A stretch of DNA of 39,197 nt from CAYPNF01 sp964411985 (GTDB taxonomy: Bacteria; Verrucomicrobiota; Verrucomicrobiia; Limisphaerales; J093). Under the pieces are notes generated by a model. That model was given only the letters and a program-made list of their open reading frames with translations. It had not been told where the DNA came from and did not search any database. The position numbers and the translations under genes were made by a program. Of this stretch, positions 29,654 to 38,177 are shown piece by piece (the first letter of the stretch is position 1; each line of letters starts with the position of its first letter). The stretch covers positions 1-39,197 of the forward strand of contig CAYPNF010000068.1 in the NCBI GenBank assembly GCA_964411985.1. The letters run 5' to 3'.

Positions 29654-32600
29654 CGGTTCGGGGTGTCATTGCCGTCGAGGGTTTGAACCACCTCCGGGAA
29701 ACGCCCCAACGTTTGCGGAAGGTGGTCCAGATCGAAGTCTTGGGCCTGCCGTTCGAGCGCCTCAGCATAAGCGCGCAAATCCGGCCAATGGCCTTCCTCG
29801 GCCAGCCCTTTAAGTTTTGTGGCGAAGTCTTCGATCTCGCCGATGGCCATGGTCTGGCGCAATCGTGACCAGGCGCTCGTTTGTTCCACTTTCAAGCGGG
29901 CGAGCAAGTCCGGCCGGCGCACCGCGACTTCCGGCGGCACCGGGCCAACTGGCGCCGCTTCAAGAACCGGCATTCCGGCGGCAGCCGACTCCGATGGCTG
30001 CGCCAAAACCTGCTTGAGGAACCGCTTCAACTCCGCGATCAACTCCGTCCGGTTGAAGGGCTTACGGATAAACCCGTCGCAAGCCTTGCGCGCCCGCGCT
30101 TCTTCTTCGCGAAACGACGACGCCGTCACCGCAATCACCGGAATGTGTTTCAGTTCTTCGCTCGCCTTCAGCCGCTTTGTTGCCTGATATCCGTCCAGCT
30201 CGGGCATCCGCATGTCCATCAGAATCACGTCGGGGCGATGCTGCTCCGCTTGCTCCAATGCTTCGAGGCCGTTGGTGGCCAGCACTACCTTGTGCGCCGT
30301 GCCTTCGAAGTAACCGGTGAGCAAGGCGCGATTCAGCGCCACGTCATCCGCGACGAGAATGGTGGCCGGCGCGAACTGATTGAAATCGCCTTCGCCACTC
30401 GTGGCGATTGCATCCGACTCCGCCAGTTCGGTGATCGCGATGTTCGGGAAGGTGAACCGGAACGTGCTGCCCTTCCCAGGCTCGCTCTCCACGGTGATCA
30501 CGCCGTGCATCATCTCGGTGAGCCGTTTGGTGATGGTCAGCCCCAGGCCCGTGCCGCCGAACTTGCGGGTGCTCTGTCCCGCCACCTGGGAGAACGCCCC
30601 AAAGATATGCTCCTGCTGCCCCTTGGGAATGCCGATACCCGTGTCCGAGACTTCCAAGATGAGCGTGACGCGCGTTTCGTCCCATTCCTGTCCCATTTCC
30701 CCTTTCAGCTCTCCGCTTTCAGCTCTCTCCTCACCCTCCGCCCAAGCCCGGATCTTCACGTGGCCCTTCTCGGTAAACTTGATCGCGTTGCCCACCACGT
30801 TGAACAACACCTGCCGCAGCCGCACTTCATCCAGCATCAATCCGCGCGGCAGTTGCGGATCAATCTCCGTCAGCAGCTGGATGCCTTTCTCGCCCGCCTT
30901 GATCGAGAACACTCTCTGAATTTCATCGACGACCCGCGCCACCGAGACTGGTTCGTACTGCAACTCCAGCTTGCCGGCTTCAATCTTGGATAAATCCAGA
31001 ATGTCGTTGATGAGCGTTAGCAACGTCCGCCCGCTCGAAGAGATGGCGTCGAGGTAACTGCGGTCCTTGGAGGCCGCCATCTGCGTGCGGAGCAATTCCG
31101 AGAAGCCGAGGATCGCGTTCAGCGGCGTGCGGATCTCGTGCGACATGTTCGCCAGAAATTCGCTCTTGGCGGCGTTGGCGGCTTCGGCTTGTTCGCGGGC
31201 GGTTTCAGCAGCGGCTTTGGCCATTTCCAACTGCGCGTTCTTGGCTTCGATGTCGGCCCGGGCCTTTTCCGCGGCTTCCCGGGCATCGTGTTCCTCCCGC
31301 AACAGTCGCTCCCGCAACTCCTCCGCCTCGCGCTTGCGCCGGATGACTAGCGAACGCGCCACGAATGCCCAGCCAAACAAGCCGAGCACCGCGCCACCGC
31401 CGGGCGCCATGATCCAGGCGTTGGCATACCACAGCGGCGCGACGTTGACAGTGGCGAGGCCGAGTGGCGAACGGTTCATATCCCGGTCCATGAACTGCAC
31501 GGCCAGCGTGTGCAATCCGCGCGCCGGCGGCACCCAGTTGAACCGCGGGTTGGTGATCGGCTCCGACCAACCGGCCGCCGCGCTGAGTTCCGCTTCGTTG
31601 GCTCTGCCGGCGACCGCCTTCCAGCGGAATCGCCGGAGTTCGGGCCGGGTGCGGAATTCCACCACGCCGATTTCAAAGGCGAGTTCGCGGTCCTGCGTCG
31701 CCTGGATCGTGTCGGTGCGCGCCGGCGCCGCGCCGCGCGCGACGCGGAGCGTGGGCGTGCGCAGTTCGGCTTTCACGGGCTGGTAGCGCGCCAACCCCGC
31801 CGACGTTCCCAGCCACAACGCCCCGTGCGCATCTTCCGCCAGGGCATTGATCGCGCCTTCGGGCAACCCATCGCGCTGGTCGAACGTCCGCCAGGTCGTG
31901 CCGTCGTAACAAGTCAGCCCGCCGTCGGTCCCGAACCAGAGCCAGCCGCGCCGGTCCCGGTGAATGGCTGCGACCCGGTTGCCGCCCAAGCGTGCGTCCC
32001 GGGCGGTGATCAACGTGAAGTGCCTGCCATCCCAGCGTCCGGCGCCACCGAAACCCGTCCCCATCCACAGCCCCCCATCCGGTTCTTCGAGCAGACACAG
32101 AATCGTGTCGTCAATCAACCATGGTCCCGCTGGACGCACCGAGCGAAATTTCTCGCCGTCATACTCCGCCAGCCCGGCGTTCAAAGTTCCAACCCACAAT
32201 TTGCCGCCGGTCCTGGCAAGCAGCGTCAGTGGCACGGAGGCGTTGTTCCACGCCCGGCCGGAAAAGATGCCGGAGATGGCCGGCAGACCTTGTGACGTGC
32301 CGAACACTTCCGGGCCGCCGCCACCAATCCGCGTGAGACCGGCCGGAGGACAGGCCAGCCAGAGATGTCCTTGCGCCTCGCGGAGCATCGCCGTGATGCC
32401 AAGGGCGTTGGTGGGAAGCGACGCGGCCAATGTCGGAATTGAAAGCCGCTGGCCATCATGCGTCGCGAGGAATCTCGGCGAGTAGCCAAACATCTCATCG
32501 AGGCGACTTGTTCCTCCACCGATCCAGACCGTGCCATCGCGATCTTCCCAGAGACTGAGAACATAGTCGCCGCCCAGACCTTCCGCAGTGGTCAGCGATT

Positions 32601-35600
32601 CCAGTGAATTCTCCCGCAGGCGCGTCGCCCCACCGCCCTGCGTCCCGGCCCAGATGGAACCATCCCGGGTCGGGAGGACTGTGGTGACCTCGGCGGACCT
32701 CAGGCCGTCGCCGAGCGACCAAATCCTCGGGCCGTCCAGTTCGAGGCGTTGGATGCCGCTTTCGGTCGCCAGCCAAATAGCCCCATCGGCGGTCTGGCGA
32801 ACGTCGTGGACACGGTTGTTCAGCAGCCCGTCTTCCTGCTTCAGCACGACCATGCTCACCCCATCAAATCGCGCGAGCCCCCTTTGTGTGCCGAGCCACA
32901 GGATCCCATCCTTGTCCACCTGGCTTCCATAGACCCCGTCCGCCGGAAGCCCATCATGCGTGGAGACAAAGCTGAAATTCGTGCCATCGAAGCGGGCGAT
33001 GCCGTGATCCCAAACCTGAAACCACACCGCGCCGTCCGGCGCTACGCGTGGGGCATCCATGAAGCGTACGTTGGCCAACATCCCTTGGTTGGGCGGCCAA
33101 TGAGTGACGTTGGTGCCGACGACGCGGAACAAACCGTGGTGATTGGCGAGCCAGAGTCCGCCGTTTGGACCCGCCGTCATGGGTTGATGCATTGGCCTAT
33201 TATCGCTGGTGACTCCTGCAAGCTTTTCAAATTTGCCTTCATGGAATCGGAAGAGGCCGTTGAAGCCATGCGCCCACAGCATGCCGTCGGTCGTGCGGGC
33301 GAGCACTTCCACCTGGCCGATGGGCTGGCCATCTACTTTGTCAAAGACCTCCGCGCGGTCAGCCGAGTTGGTCGCCGCGGACCAGTGATAACGAACCACG
33401 CCGAGGTCGGTGCCCAACCACACCACGCCATGGGTGTCCGCCAGGACCGACCGGATGTTCGGCGTGGGCAGGCCGTCTTCCGTGGTGAACTGCCGCAATT
33501 CCGCGCCGTCGTGGCGCGCCACCCCGGCGAGCATGGGAAACCAGACCGCGCCATCCGGCGCCTCGTGAATGTGCAACGCCCAGGAGCGTGCCGCCCCCGG
33601 CCAGCGCGCGATGGTTTGCAGCCGCCATTTCTTGAACGGCGCGAGCGGGAAGGCGAGGGTCTTGAGCCGGGTGATCTCGGGCTCCGGCATCTCGGAGCGG
33701 ACGTGGAAAATCCTCCCGCCGTCGAACCAGGTTTTTCCGCCCAGCACATGCGCGCGCAATTGATACGCGCCGGGCTTGAGGTTTGGAAAAGCAAAAGCGC
33801 CCGTCTCGTCCGTCAGCATATTCGTGATGACGGTGCCGGACGGAAAGCCCGTGGCAACTGATGTGGACCTCTGACCTCTGTCCTCTGTCCTCTGACCTCC
33901 GACCTCTGACCTCCGACCTCTGACCTCTGACCTCCGACCTCTGACCTCTGACCTCTGACCTCTGACCTCTGACCTCTGACTTTCAGATAGAGCCTCCTCA
34001 CGTCGGCTGCTACCCAACAGCGAGTCGCCGCCCTGCGTCTCCGCCAGCGTCCAATCCAGCCTCTGCGCGCCTTCGCCGCCCGGTCGAAACCCGAGCCGAT
34101 ACGCCGACACTTTTCCGGTCGTGACAAACAGATCGCAACGCGCGGCGGGCGACATCGTGACGGCATACTCGCCGACTGCGTTGGCGGGGATGCGCCGGTC
34201 CGGCTGGCCTGCCTCGTGGACTTCGACGCTCGCGTTCGCCAACGGCTTGCCGGAGGCGTCGGTGATGTTTCCAGACACGATCACGCTTGGCAGCGCCGCG
34301 TTCGTGACCGTGCCCTGGCCGATGAGCTTGGCGTGATGCGCACCGGGGGAGGAGTCACGACCGGGATTCGCGGGATCATCAAAGTTCCAAAGGCCAAAGA
34401 GGCCCGGCTCGTCTCCGGTGAGCTTCTGGAACATGGCGTCGCGGACTTGCCCGGCGGTGCGTTGGGTCTTCCATACGCGGAAGTTGGCAAGTTGTCCGGC
34501 CAAAGTTCGGTCGCTCGGGCCCGTACCAATATCGCGGCCAACCCAGTTCTTGTCACCATTCCCGATCGCCGCGAAGCTGGCCGCGCTGGCATTGGTGCCC
34601 ACCAGTATTCCGTTCAGGAAAAGCCTCATGCCGCCGGATCCGCTGGCGAGTGCGATGTGAAACCACTCATGGGTGCGGAGAACGTTCGGCACCCCGATGC
34701 GCTTCGCCTCCGGCCTAGTTGGAAGAATGTGCGCACCAAGATTCGCCGACGGGTTGCCGGGTGATACCCACATTTCAGAATCAAGTTTGCCGAAATCAAA
34801 AAAGACGCCGAGGTTCTCCAAGCGATCCCACTTGATCCAACCTTCCACCGTCGCCTCGGCCAGTTCGTTGAAGATGTTCGGCGGCAATTCGACATAGCTC
34901 TTGCCATCCAATTGCAGCACGCGATTCGTCTCGGCAGGAGCGCGGATGCCCACATCCGCGCGAGACAACTCGGTCGATGCGGCCGCGCGGATGAAGGCAT
35001 CCGCGCTCCTATCGGTGGCGATCGGACCAGACAACGAATCCTCTGGCTTGACCAATTCCACCAAAAGGTTGGCCTGCGGCGTCTTGCCGTCCAGGGCCGT
35101 CGCGCGTCCCGCCAGAGTGATAGCGCGCCCCAGCTTCCATTCGTTCCTCCTCTCGGCGTAAGGAGTGATAGGGACGGCAAACTGCCAGCCACCGAGGTCG
35201 TTCGACCCGGAAGCGACCAGGTCCACTGCGGGCGCGGTCGTCCACACGGTAAGCGGAGTGACGTCCTGAGAACCGCTGGTCGTACGACCCACTTCAACGC
35301 CACTCACCTCGGCGCGGAGGTCAACATTTTGCAGGGGCGCGCCAGCAGCATCGGTGACTTTCACGAGCAGCCGCGACCAGGGCGCCAGGGCGGTCGCCGA
35401 AGGCAGCATGGCTTCGACCACTTTGGCCTGGCCGATCAACTTCCCGTGATGCGATTTTGTGGTCGAGTCGTTGGCGGTGCCGTCTGCAAAATTCCACAGG
35501 CCCGCCAAGCCCTCCTCCTTGCCGGTGAGGTTCTTGAACATGTTCTCGCGGATTTGCGTCTCCGCGCGCACGCCTTTCCAGATGCGGACTTCACCCATTT

Positions 35601-36852
35601 GCCCCTGGAAGTCGGCATTATTATCACTGCCCCCAAGGATCCGCCAACTCGACCGGCCCAGGTAATTGCGTTTCTCAACACCCTCAGTGGAGAAGGCATT
35701 TTTCACGACATTGGTAGAGATCAGAATGCCATCGAGAAATAACTTGAGACGATCCGGTCTTAACACTGCTGCCACATGCACCCAGCGACCCAGGGAGAGG
35801 GCGCCCGGCACCTGCACACTGTCCACTCCATCCGGATCATCCCGCTCCAGAAACAAGGTTGAAGTGGTAAGGCGATTCTGAACGTTAAAGTTGTGGCCCC
35901 CCACGAACAAATCAAAGAAGCGCGAACAAATGCCAAAACTCTCCCACTTGACCCAGCCTTCGACGGTCACTTCGTCGAGATTCGTGAACGCTCCCGCCGG
36001 GAATTCGACGTAGCTGCCCTTGCCGTCGAGTTCGAGGACTTTCGACACTCTCGCCGGCGCGTGCGCAGCGGGTGTGTCGCCCGCTACGGCCTTGGCGCTG
36101 CCGATGAGCTTCCCATGATGCCCGCCCGGGCCAGAATCTTTCACGACACCATCCACCACGTGGTCGAAATTCCAGAGCGCGGCCAGTCCTTCCTCGCGCC
36201 CGGTTAACCGCTGGAGCAGGGCCTGGCGGATTTGCTCGGCGGAGCGGGCGACCCGCCAGACGCGGACTTCATCCATGGCGCCCTTGAAGTTCGAGGGCGG
36301 ATCATTCGTGGTCACCCGCTCGCCGAGGTAATTGCGCGTGCCATTCTTGAACGCTGAAAAGCTGCCGGTGTAGGCGTTGGTGCCGACGAGCGCGCCATCG
36401 AGGTAGAGTTTCATCCCGCCTTTGCCGGAGACGCCCGCCACGTGGACCCATTGCTGCGGACGCAAGAAGCCCTCGGCGTAGACGTAATGTAGGTCCGACG
36501 GAGAAGTCGCGGTCGGACCGCCCACCACGAAGCGCAGCGTCGTTTGGTCGTACCCCGAATAAAGCGACATGTCCCGCAGAGCATCGCCGTAGTTGAACAC
36601 GCGCTTGCTGGTCCCGCTGAAATCATCCCACCGCACCCACGCTTCCACCGTGGCCTCATCGAGGTCGTTGAAGATATTCGGCGGCAGTTCCACGTACCCG
36701 CCCGTGCCGTCGAGTTCGAGGACGCGGTTGGTGGGGGCGGGTTGGGCGTGGAGAGCTGAGGGCTGAGAGAGGAGCAGGAACAACGCAAACCCGAAGGCCG
36801 CACTTCTGGTTAACCACGAATGGACACGAATGGACACGAATTTATGGGTCAT
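29650..36852 (-). CDS. Giant hybrid sensor kinase: LamG x3, Reg_prop propeller, HisKA, HATPase, REC
   Basis: A 2400-aa receptor kinase. A signal peptide (SAAFGFALFLLLSQPSALHA) is followed by three LamG domains (about residues 39-250, 264-474, 642-851; each with an LELDG or LQLDG start and an EGW or EAW strand), carboxypeptidase-regulatory-like modules, a Reg_prop propeller (1070-1690; GVVWLGTDLGVVRYH, GAIWLATESGIQRLE), a Y_Y_Y-like domain (1730-1804), a membrane segment (1809-1834) and a coiled coil. HisKA has His1905 (LANMSHEIRTPLNAILGF), then HATPase, a receiver with Asp2213 and an Hpt-like tail. Unlike its paralogue it has no PAS domain and has one more LamG. I start at ATG 36852 (MTHKFVSIRVHSW); the in-frame ATGs at 36864 and 36888 lie in the remnant of another gene. 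The first residues are encoded by an inverted-repeat element, and a heptad array codes for residues about 957-995. Confidence 0.91.
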   Translation of the reverse strand: MTHKFVSIRVHSWLTRSAAFGFALFLLLSQPSALHAQPAPTNRVLELDGTGGYVELPPNIFNDLDEATVEAWVRWDDFSGTSKRVFNYGDALRDMSLYSGYDQTTLRFVVGGPTATSPSDLHYVYAEGFLRPQQWVHVAGVSGKGGMKLYLDGALVGTNAYTGSFSAFKNGTRNYLGERVTTNDPPSNFKGAMDEVRVWRVARSAEQIRQALLQRLTGREEGLAALWNFDHVVDGVVKDSGPGGHHGKLIGSAKAVAGDTPAAHAPARVSKVLELDGKGSYVEFPAGAFTNLDEVTVEGWVKWESFGICSRFFDLFVGGHNFNVQNRLTTSTLFLERDDPDGVDSVQVPGALSLGRWVHVAAVLRPDRLKLFLDGILISTNVVKNAFSTEGVEKRNYLGRSSWRILGGSDNNADFQGQMGEVRIWKGVRAETQIRENMFKNLTGKEEGLAGLWNFADGTANDSTTKSHHGKLIGQAKVVEAMLPSATALAPWSRLLVKVTDAAGAPLQNVDLRAEVSGVEVGRTTSGSQDVTPLTVWTTAPAVDLVASGSNDLGGWQFAVPITPYAERRNEWKLGRAITLAGRATALDGKTPQANLLVELVKPEDSLSGPIATDRSADAFIRAAASTELSRADVGIRAPAETNRVLQLDGKSYVELPPNIFNELAEATVEGWIKWDRLENLGVFFDFGKLDSEMWVSPGNPSANLGAHILPTRPEAKRIGVPNVLRTHEWFHIALASGSGGMRLFLNGILVGTNASAASFAAIGNGDKNWVGRDIGTGPSDRTLAGQLANFRVWKTQRTAGQVRDAMFQKLTGDEPGLFGLWNFDDPANPGRDSSPGAHHAKLIGQGTVTNAALPSVIVSGNITDASGKPLANASVEVHEAGQPDRRIPANAVGEYAVTMSPAARCDLFVTTGKVSAYRLGFRPGGEGAQRLDWTLAETQGGDSLLGSSRREEALSESQRSEVRGQRSEVRGRRSEVRGRRSEVGGQRTEDRGQRSTSVATGFPSGTVITNMLTDETGAFAFPNLKPGAYQLRAHVLGGKTWFDGGRIFHVRSEMPEPEITRLKTLAFPLAPFKKWRLQTIARWPGAARSWALHIHEAPDGAVWFPMLAGVARHDGAELRQFTTEDGLPTPNIRSVLADTHGVVWLGTDLGVVRYHWSAATNSADRAEVFDKVDGQPIGQVEVLARTTDGMLWAHGFNGLFRFHEGKFEKLAGVTSDNRPMHQPMTAGPNGGLWLANHHGLFRVVGTNVTHWPPNQGMLANVRFMDAPRVAPDGAVWFQVWDHGIARFDGTNFSFVSTHDGLPADGVYGSQVDKDGILWLGTQRGLARFDGVSMVVLKQEDGLLNNRVHDVRQTADGAIWLATESGIQRLELDGPRIWSLGDGLRSAEVTTVLPTRDGSIWAGTQGGGATRLRENSLESLTTAEGLGGDYVLSLWEDRDGTVWIGGGTSRLDEMFGYSPRFLATHDGQRLSIPTLAASLPTNALGITAMLREAQGHLWLACPPAGLTRIGGGGPEVFGTSQGLPAISGIFSGRAWNNASVPLTLLARTGGKLWVGTLNAGLAEYDGEKFRSVRPAGPWLIDDTILCLLEEPDGGLWMGTGFGGAGRWDGRHFTLITARDARLGGNRVAAIHRDRRGWLWFGTDGGLTCYDGTTWRTFDQRDGLPEGAINALAEDAHGALWLGTSAGLARYQPVKAELRTPTLRVARGAAPARTDTIQATQDRELAFEIGVVEFRTRPELRRFRWKAVAGRANEAELSAAAGWSEPITNPRFNWVPPARGLHTLAVQFMDRDMNRSPLGLATVNVAPLWYANAWIMAPGGGAVLGLFGWAFVARSLVIRRKREAEELRERLLREEHDAREAAEKARADIEAKNAQLEMAKAAAETAREQAEAANAAKSEFLANMSHEIRTPLNAILGFSELLRTQMAASKDRSYLDAISSSGRTLLTLINDILDLSKIEAGKLELQYEPVSVARVVDEIQRVFSIKAGEKGIQLLTEIDPQLPRGLMLDEVRLRQVLFNVVGNAIKFTEKGHVKIRAWAEGEERAESGELKGEMGQEWDETRVTLILEVSDTGIGIPKGQQEHIFGAFSQVAGQSTRKFGGTGLGLTITKRLTEMMHGVITVESEPGKGSTFRFTFPNIAITELAESDAIATSGEGDFNQFAPATILVADDVALNRALLTGYFEGTAHKVVLATNGLEALEQAEQHRPDVILMDMRMPELDGYQATKRLKASEELKHIPVIAVTASSFREEEARARKACDGFIRKPFNRTELIAELKRFLKQVLAQPSESAAAGMPVLEAAPVGPVPPEVAVRRPDLLARLKVEQTSAWSRLRQTMAIGEIEDFATKLKGLAEEGHWPDLRAYAEALERQAQDFDLDHLPQTLGRFPEVVQTLDGNDTPNR
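30050..30694 (-). repeat. 645-bp kinase/receiver tract identical to 22063-22707
   Basis: Partner of the tract in the downstream receptor gene. Both copies have the same length without gaps. The flanks (LamG, propeller and N-terminal kinase coding, and the C-terminal tail) are visibly diverged. Confidence 0.88.
30692..30726 (-). repeat. Five-unit degenerate heptad array inside the HATPase coding region
   Basis: Units on the plus strand are CCCATTT, CCCCTTT, CAGCTCT, CCGCTTT and CAGCTCT. The total length (35 bp) equals that of the array at 22705-22739 although the units differ. It codes for AESGELKGEMGQ. Confidence 0.7.
33866..33980 (-). repeat. Heptanucleotide tandem array (about 16 units) in the receptor coding sequence
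   Basis: On the plus strand the unit is GACCTCT. Six perfect copies lie at 33936-33977; the rest are one-base variants such as GTCCTCT and CTCCGAC. On the coding strand it gives repeats of QRSEVRG and RRSEVRG. The array sits between the sensory LamG region and the propeller, membrane and kinase domains. The paralogue has only a single unit-like TCTGACTT at this point. Confidence 0.92.
33989..34014 (-). repeat. In-frame repeat also present at 26206-26231
   Basis: Identical 26-bp partner of the repeat in the other receptor gene, again reading LGSSRREEAL, and directly next to the heptad array. Confidence 0.6.
34936..35010 (-). repeat. 75-bp in-frame inverted-repeat element
   Basis: The ends AGGAGCGCGGATG (34936-34948) and CATCCGCGCTCCT (34998-35010) are perfect 13-bp inverted repeats. 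Inside are two perfect hairpins: CGCGGATG-CCCA-CATCCGCG (34941-34960) and CGCGGATG-AAGG-CATCCGCG (34986-35005). The length is exactly 25 codons, so the receptor frame is kept. It encodes a linker (DAFIRAAASTELSRADVGIR) ahead of the third LamG domain that is absent from the paralogue. Confidence 0.85.
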
Positions 36853-37011
36853 AGGACAATGCATTCCCAGTCGAGCTTGGCGTGCCATCCGTGACCGATG
36901 CCTGTGACAACTTCCAACGCGCAGCCCGCGAATTGATAGACTTCTTCCTTGAGGATGAGCTTCCTCTCTTCGTTTCCGAATTCGTGTCTGTTCGCGTCCA
37001 TTCGTGGTTAA
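36810..37011. repeat. 202-bp inverted-repeat element between kinase pairs
   Basis: The arms at 36810-36841 (TTAACCACGAATGGACACGA...) and 36980-37011 (reverse complement) match at 29 of 32 positions and contain ACGAATGGACAC units. One end contributes the TAA stop of the upstream REC-kinase gene. The other end encodes FVSIRVHSWL at the N-terminus of the downstream receptor. The interior holds a fragment of a GxxExxY-type gene. Confidence 0.85.
36849..36962 (-). pseudogene. GxxExxY-family protein remnant
   Basis: A 37-codon frame reads LILKEEVYQFAGCALEVV, then GIGHGWHAKLDWECIVL and a stop at 36849-36851. The first part matches the N-terminus of GxxExxY proteins, a small family of unknown function with a proposed nuclease-like fold. 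At the naming motif the residues are GWHAKLD, so both Glu and Tyr are lost (Ala and Asp), and the C-terminal two thirds are gone. The TGA overlaps the ATG I chose for the receptor gene. Confidence 0.65.
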
Positions 37012-38177
37012 GGATGCTTCACTGGCGTCGTTGGGAACTGCACTACGAAGGTTGCGCCCTTGCCAAGTTCACTCTCGCACCAGACTTTGCCGTTCATCGC
37101 CTCCACCATCTTCTTCACGATGGACAAACCCAGGCCGGTCGAGTGTTCGCCGCCGGTGGGCTTGGCGCTCAAGCGCGCAAACTTGCCGAACAATTTCTTC
37201 TGGTCCTCCGCGCTCAGGCCGGGACCTTCGTCCTGCACTTCGCAGCGCGTTCCTTCCGGCAAGCGGCGCAGACGCACGTAAATGTTCTTCCCGGTGGGTG
37301 AGTATTTGACGGCGTTGGAGACGAGGTTTTCGATGACTTGCGTGAGCACGGTGGCGTCGGCCAGCACCGAGACCGGCCCGGCTTCGTTCTGCCAGTGCAG
37401 GGTCTGCTGCTTAGCAACGGCTCGCGGGCGCTGAGTCTCAAGGACGGCCGCCACAGCCTGGGACAGATCGAGCGACGCCAGGTTCAACTGCATTTCCCCA
37501 CGCTCAATGCGATTGGCATCCAGAAGATTCTGCACCATCTCCGCCATGCGCTTGGATGTTTCCTGAATGCGTCCAGCGCAATCCGTCACTTCCTTCCCGA
37601 CGCGCGCCCATGACTCCGAGGCGGACGGCGGCAATGAGCCTACTTCCTCGAGAACCATTTCCGCGTAACCGGTGATTGCGCCGAGTGGATTTCTCAGATC
37701 GTGCGCCGCGATTCCCATGAATTCGTTCTTCTCCTCGTTGAGCCGGCTGAGTTCCTGGCCGTACCGAACGATGGTATCGCGCGCGTGTTTCAGTTCCAGG
37801 TGGGTGCGCACTCGCGCGAGCAGTTCGGGCGGGTTGAATGGCTTCGTCACGTAATCGACCGCTCCCACCTCGAACCCTTGGACCAGATGTTCCATCTCGT
37901 TGCTGGCGGTCAGGAAAATGACCGGAATGGGCCGCGTCAACGCATCCGCTTTCAATCGCCGGCACACCTCCAGCCCATCCATCTCGGGCATCATCAAGTC
38001 CAGGAGGATCAGATCCGGCAACTGAACCCGCCCGACTTCCAGCGCATCGGCGCCACTGGTGGCTGGCATCAGTTCATAGCCCGCGTTCCGCAACATGGTC
38101 CCGACCACCTGGAGGTTCTTGGGAATGTCATCCACGACGAGAACATGTGAACGGGTGGAAGAACAATTCGAGTTCAT
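37008..38177 (-). CDS. REC-histidine kinase (soluble), pair 3
   Basis: A 389-aa third paralogue of the receiver-kinase protein. Asp60 (LILLDLMMPEMDG) is the receiver acceptor, His159 (NEFMGIAAHDLRNPLGAITG) the kinase acceptor, and STGLGLSIVKKMVEAMNG marks the ATP lid. The ATG at 38177 (MNSNCSSTRSHVLVVDD) overlaps the stop of the upstream receptor by ATGA; the longer frame to 38309 runs back into that gene. It has an extra stretch between HisKA and the N box (VGSLPPSASESWARVGKEV). The TAA stop lies in the arm of the inverted-repeat element that separates this pair from the next receptor gene, so read-through transcription has to cross that element. Confidence 0.93.
   Translation of the reverse strand: MNSNCSSTRSHVLVVDDIPKNLQVVGTMLRNAGYELMPATSGADALEVGRVQLPDLILLDLMMPEMDGLEVCRRLKADALTRPIPVIFLTASNEMEHLVQGFEVGAVDYVTKPFNPPELLARVRTHLELKHARDTIVRYGQELSRLNEEKNEFMGIAAHDLRNPLGAITGYAEMVLEEVGSLPPSASESWARVGKEVTDCAGRIQETSKRMAEMVQNLLDANRIERGEMQLNLASLDLSQAVAAVLETQRPRAVAKQQTLHWQNEAGPVSVLADATVLTQVIENLVSNAVKYSPTGKNIYVRLRRLPEGTRCEVQDEGPGLSAEDQKKLFGKFARLSAKPTGGEHSTGLGLSIVKKMVEAMNGKVWCESELGKGATFVVQFPTTPVKHP

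Noticed and set aside
33866..33980. Possible CRISPR array
   Set aside because: The units are 7 bp tandem repeats without spacers and lie within a long coding frame.
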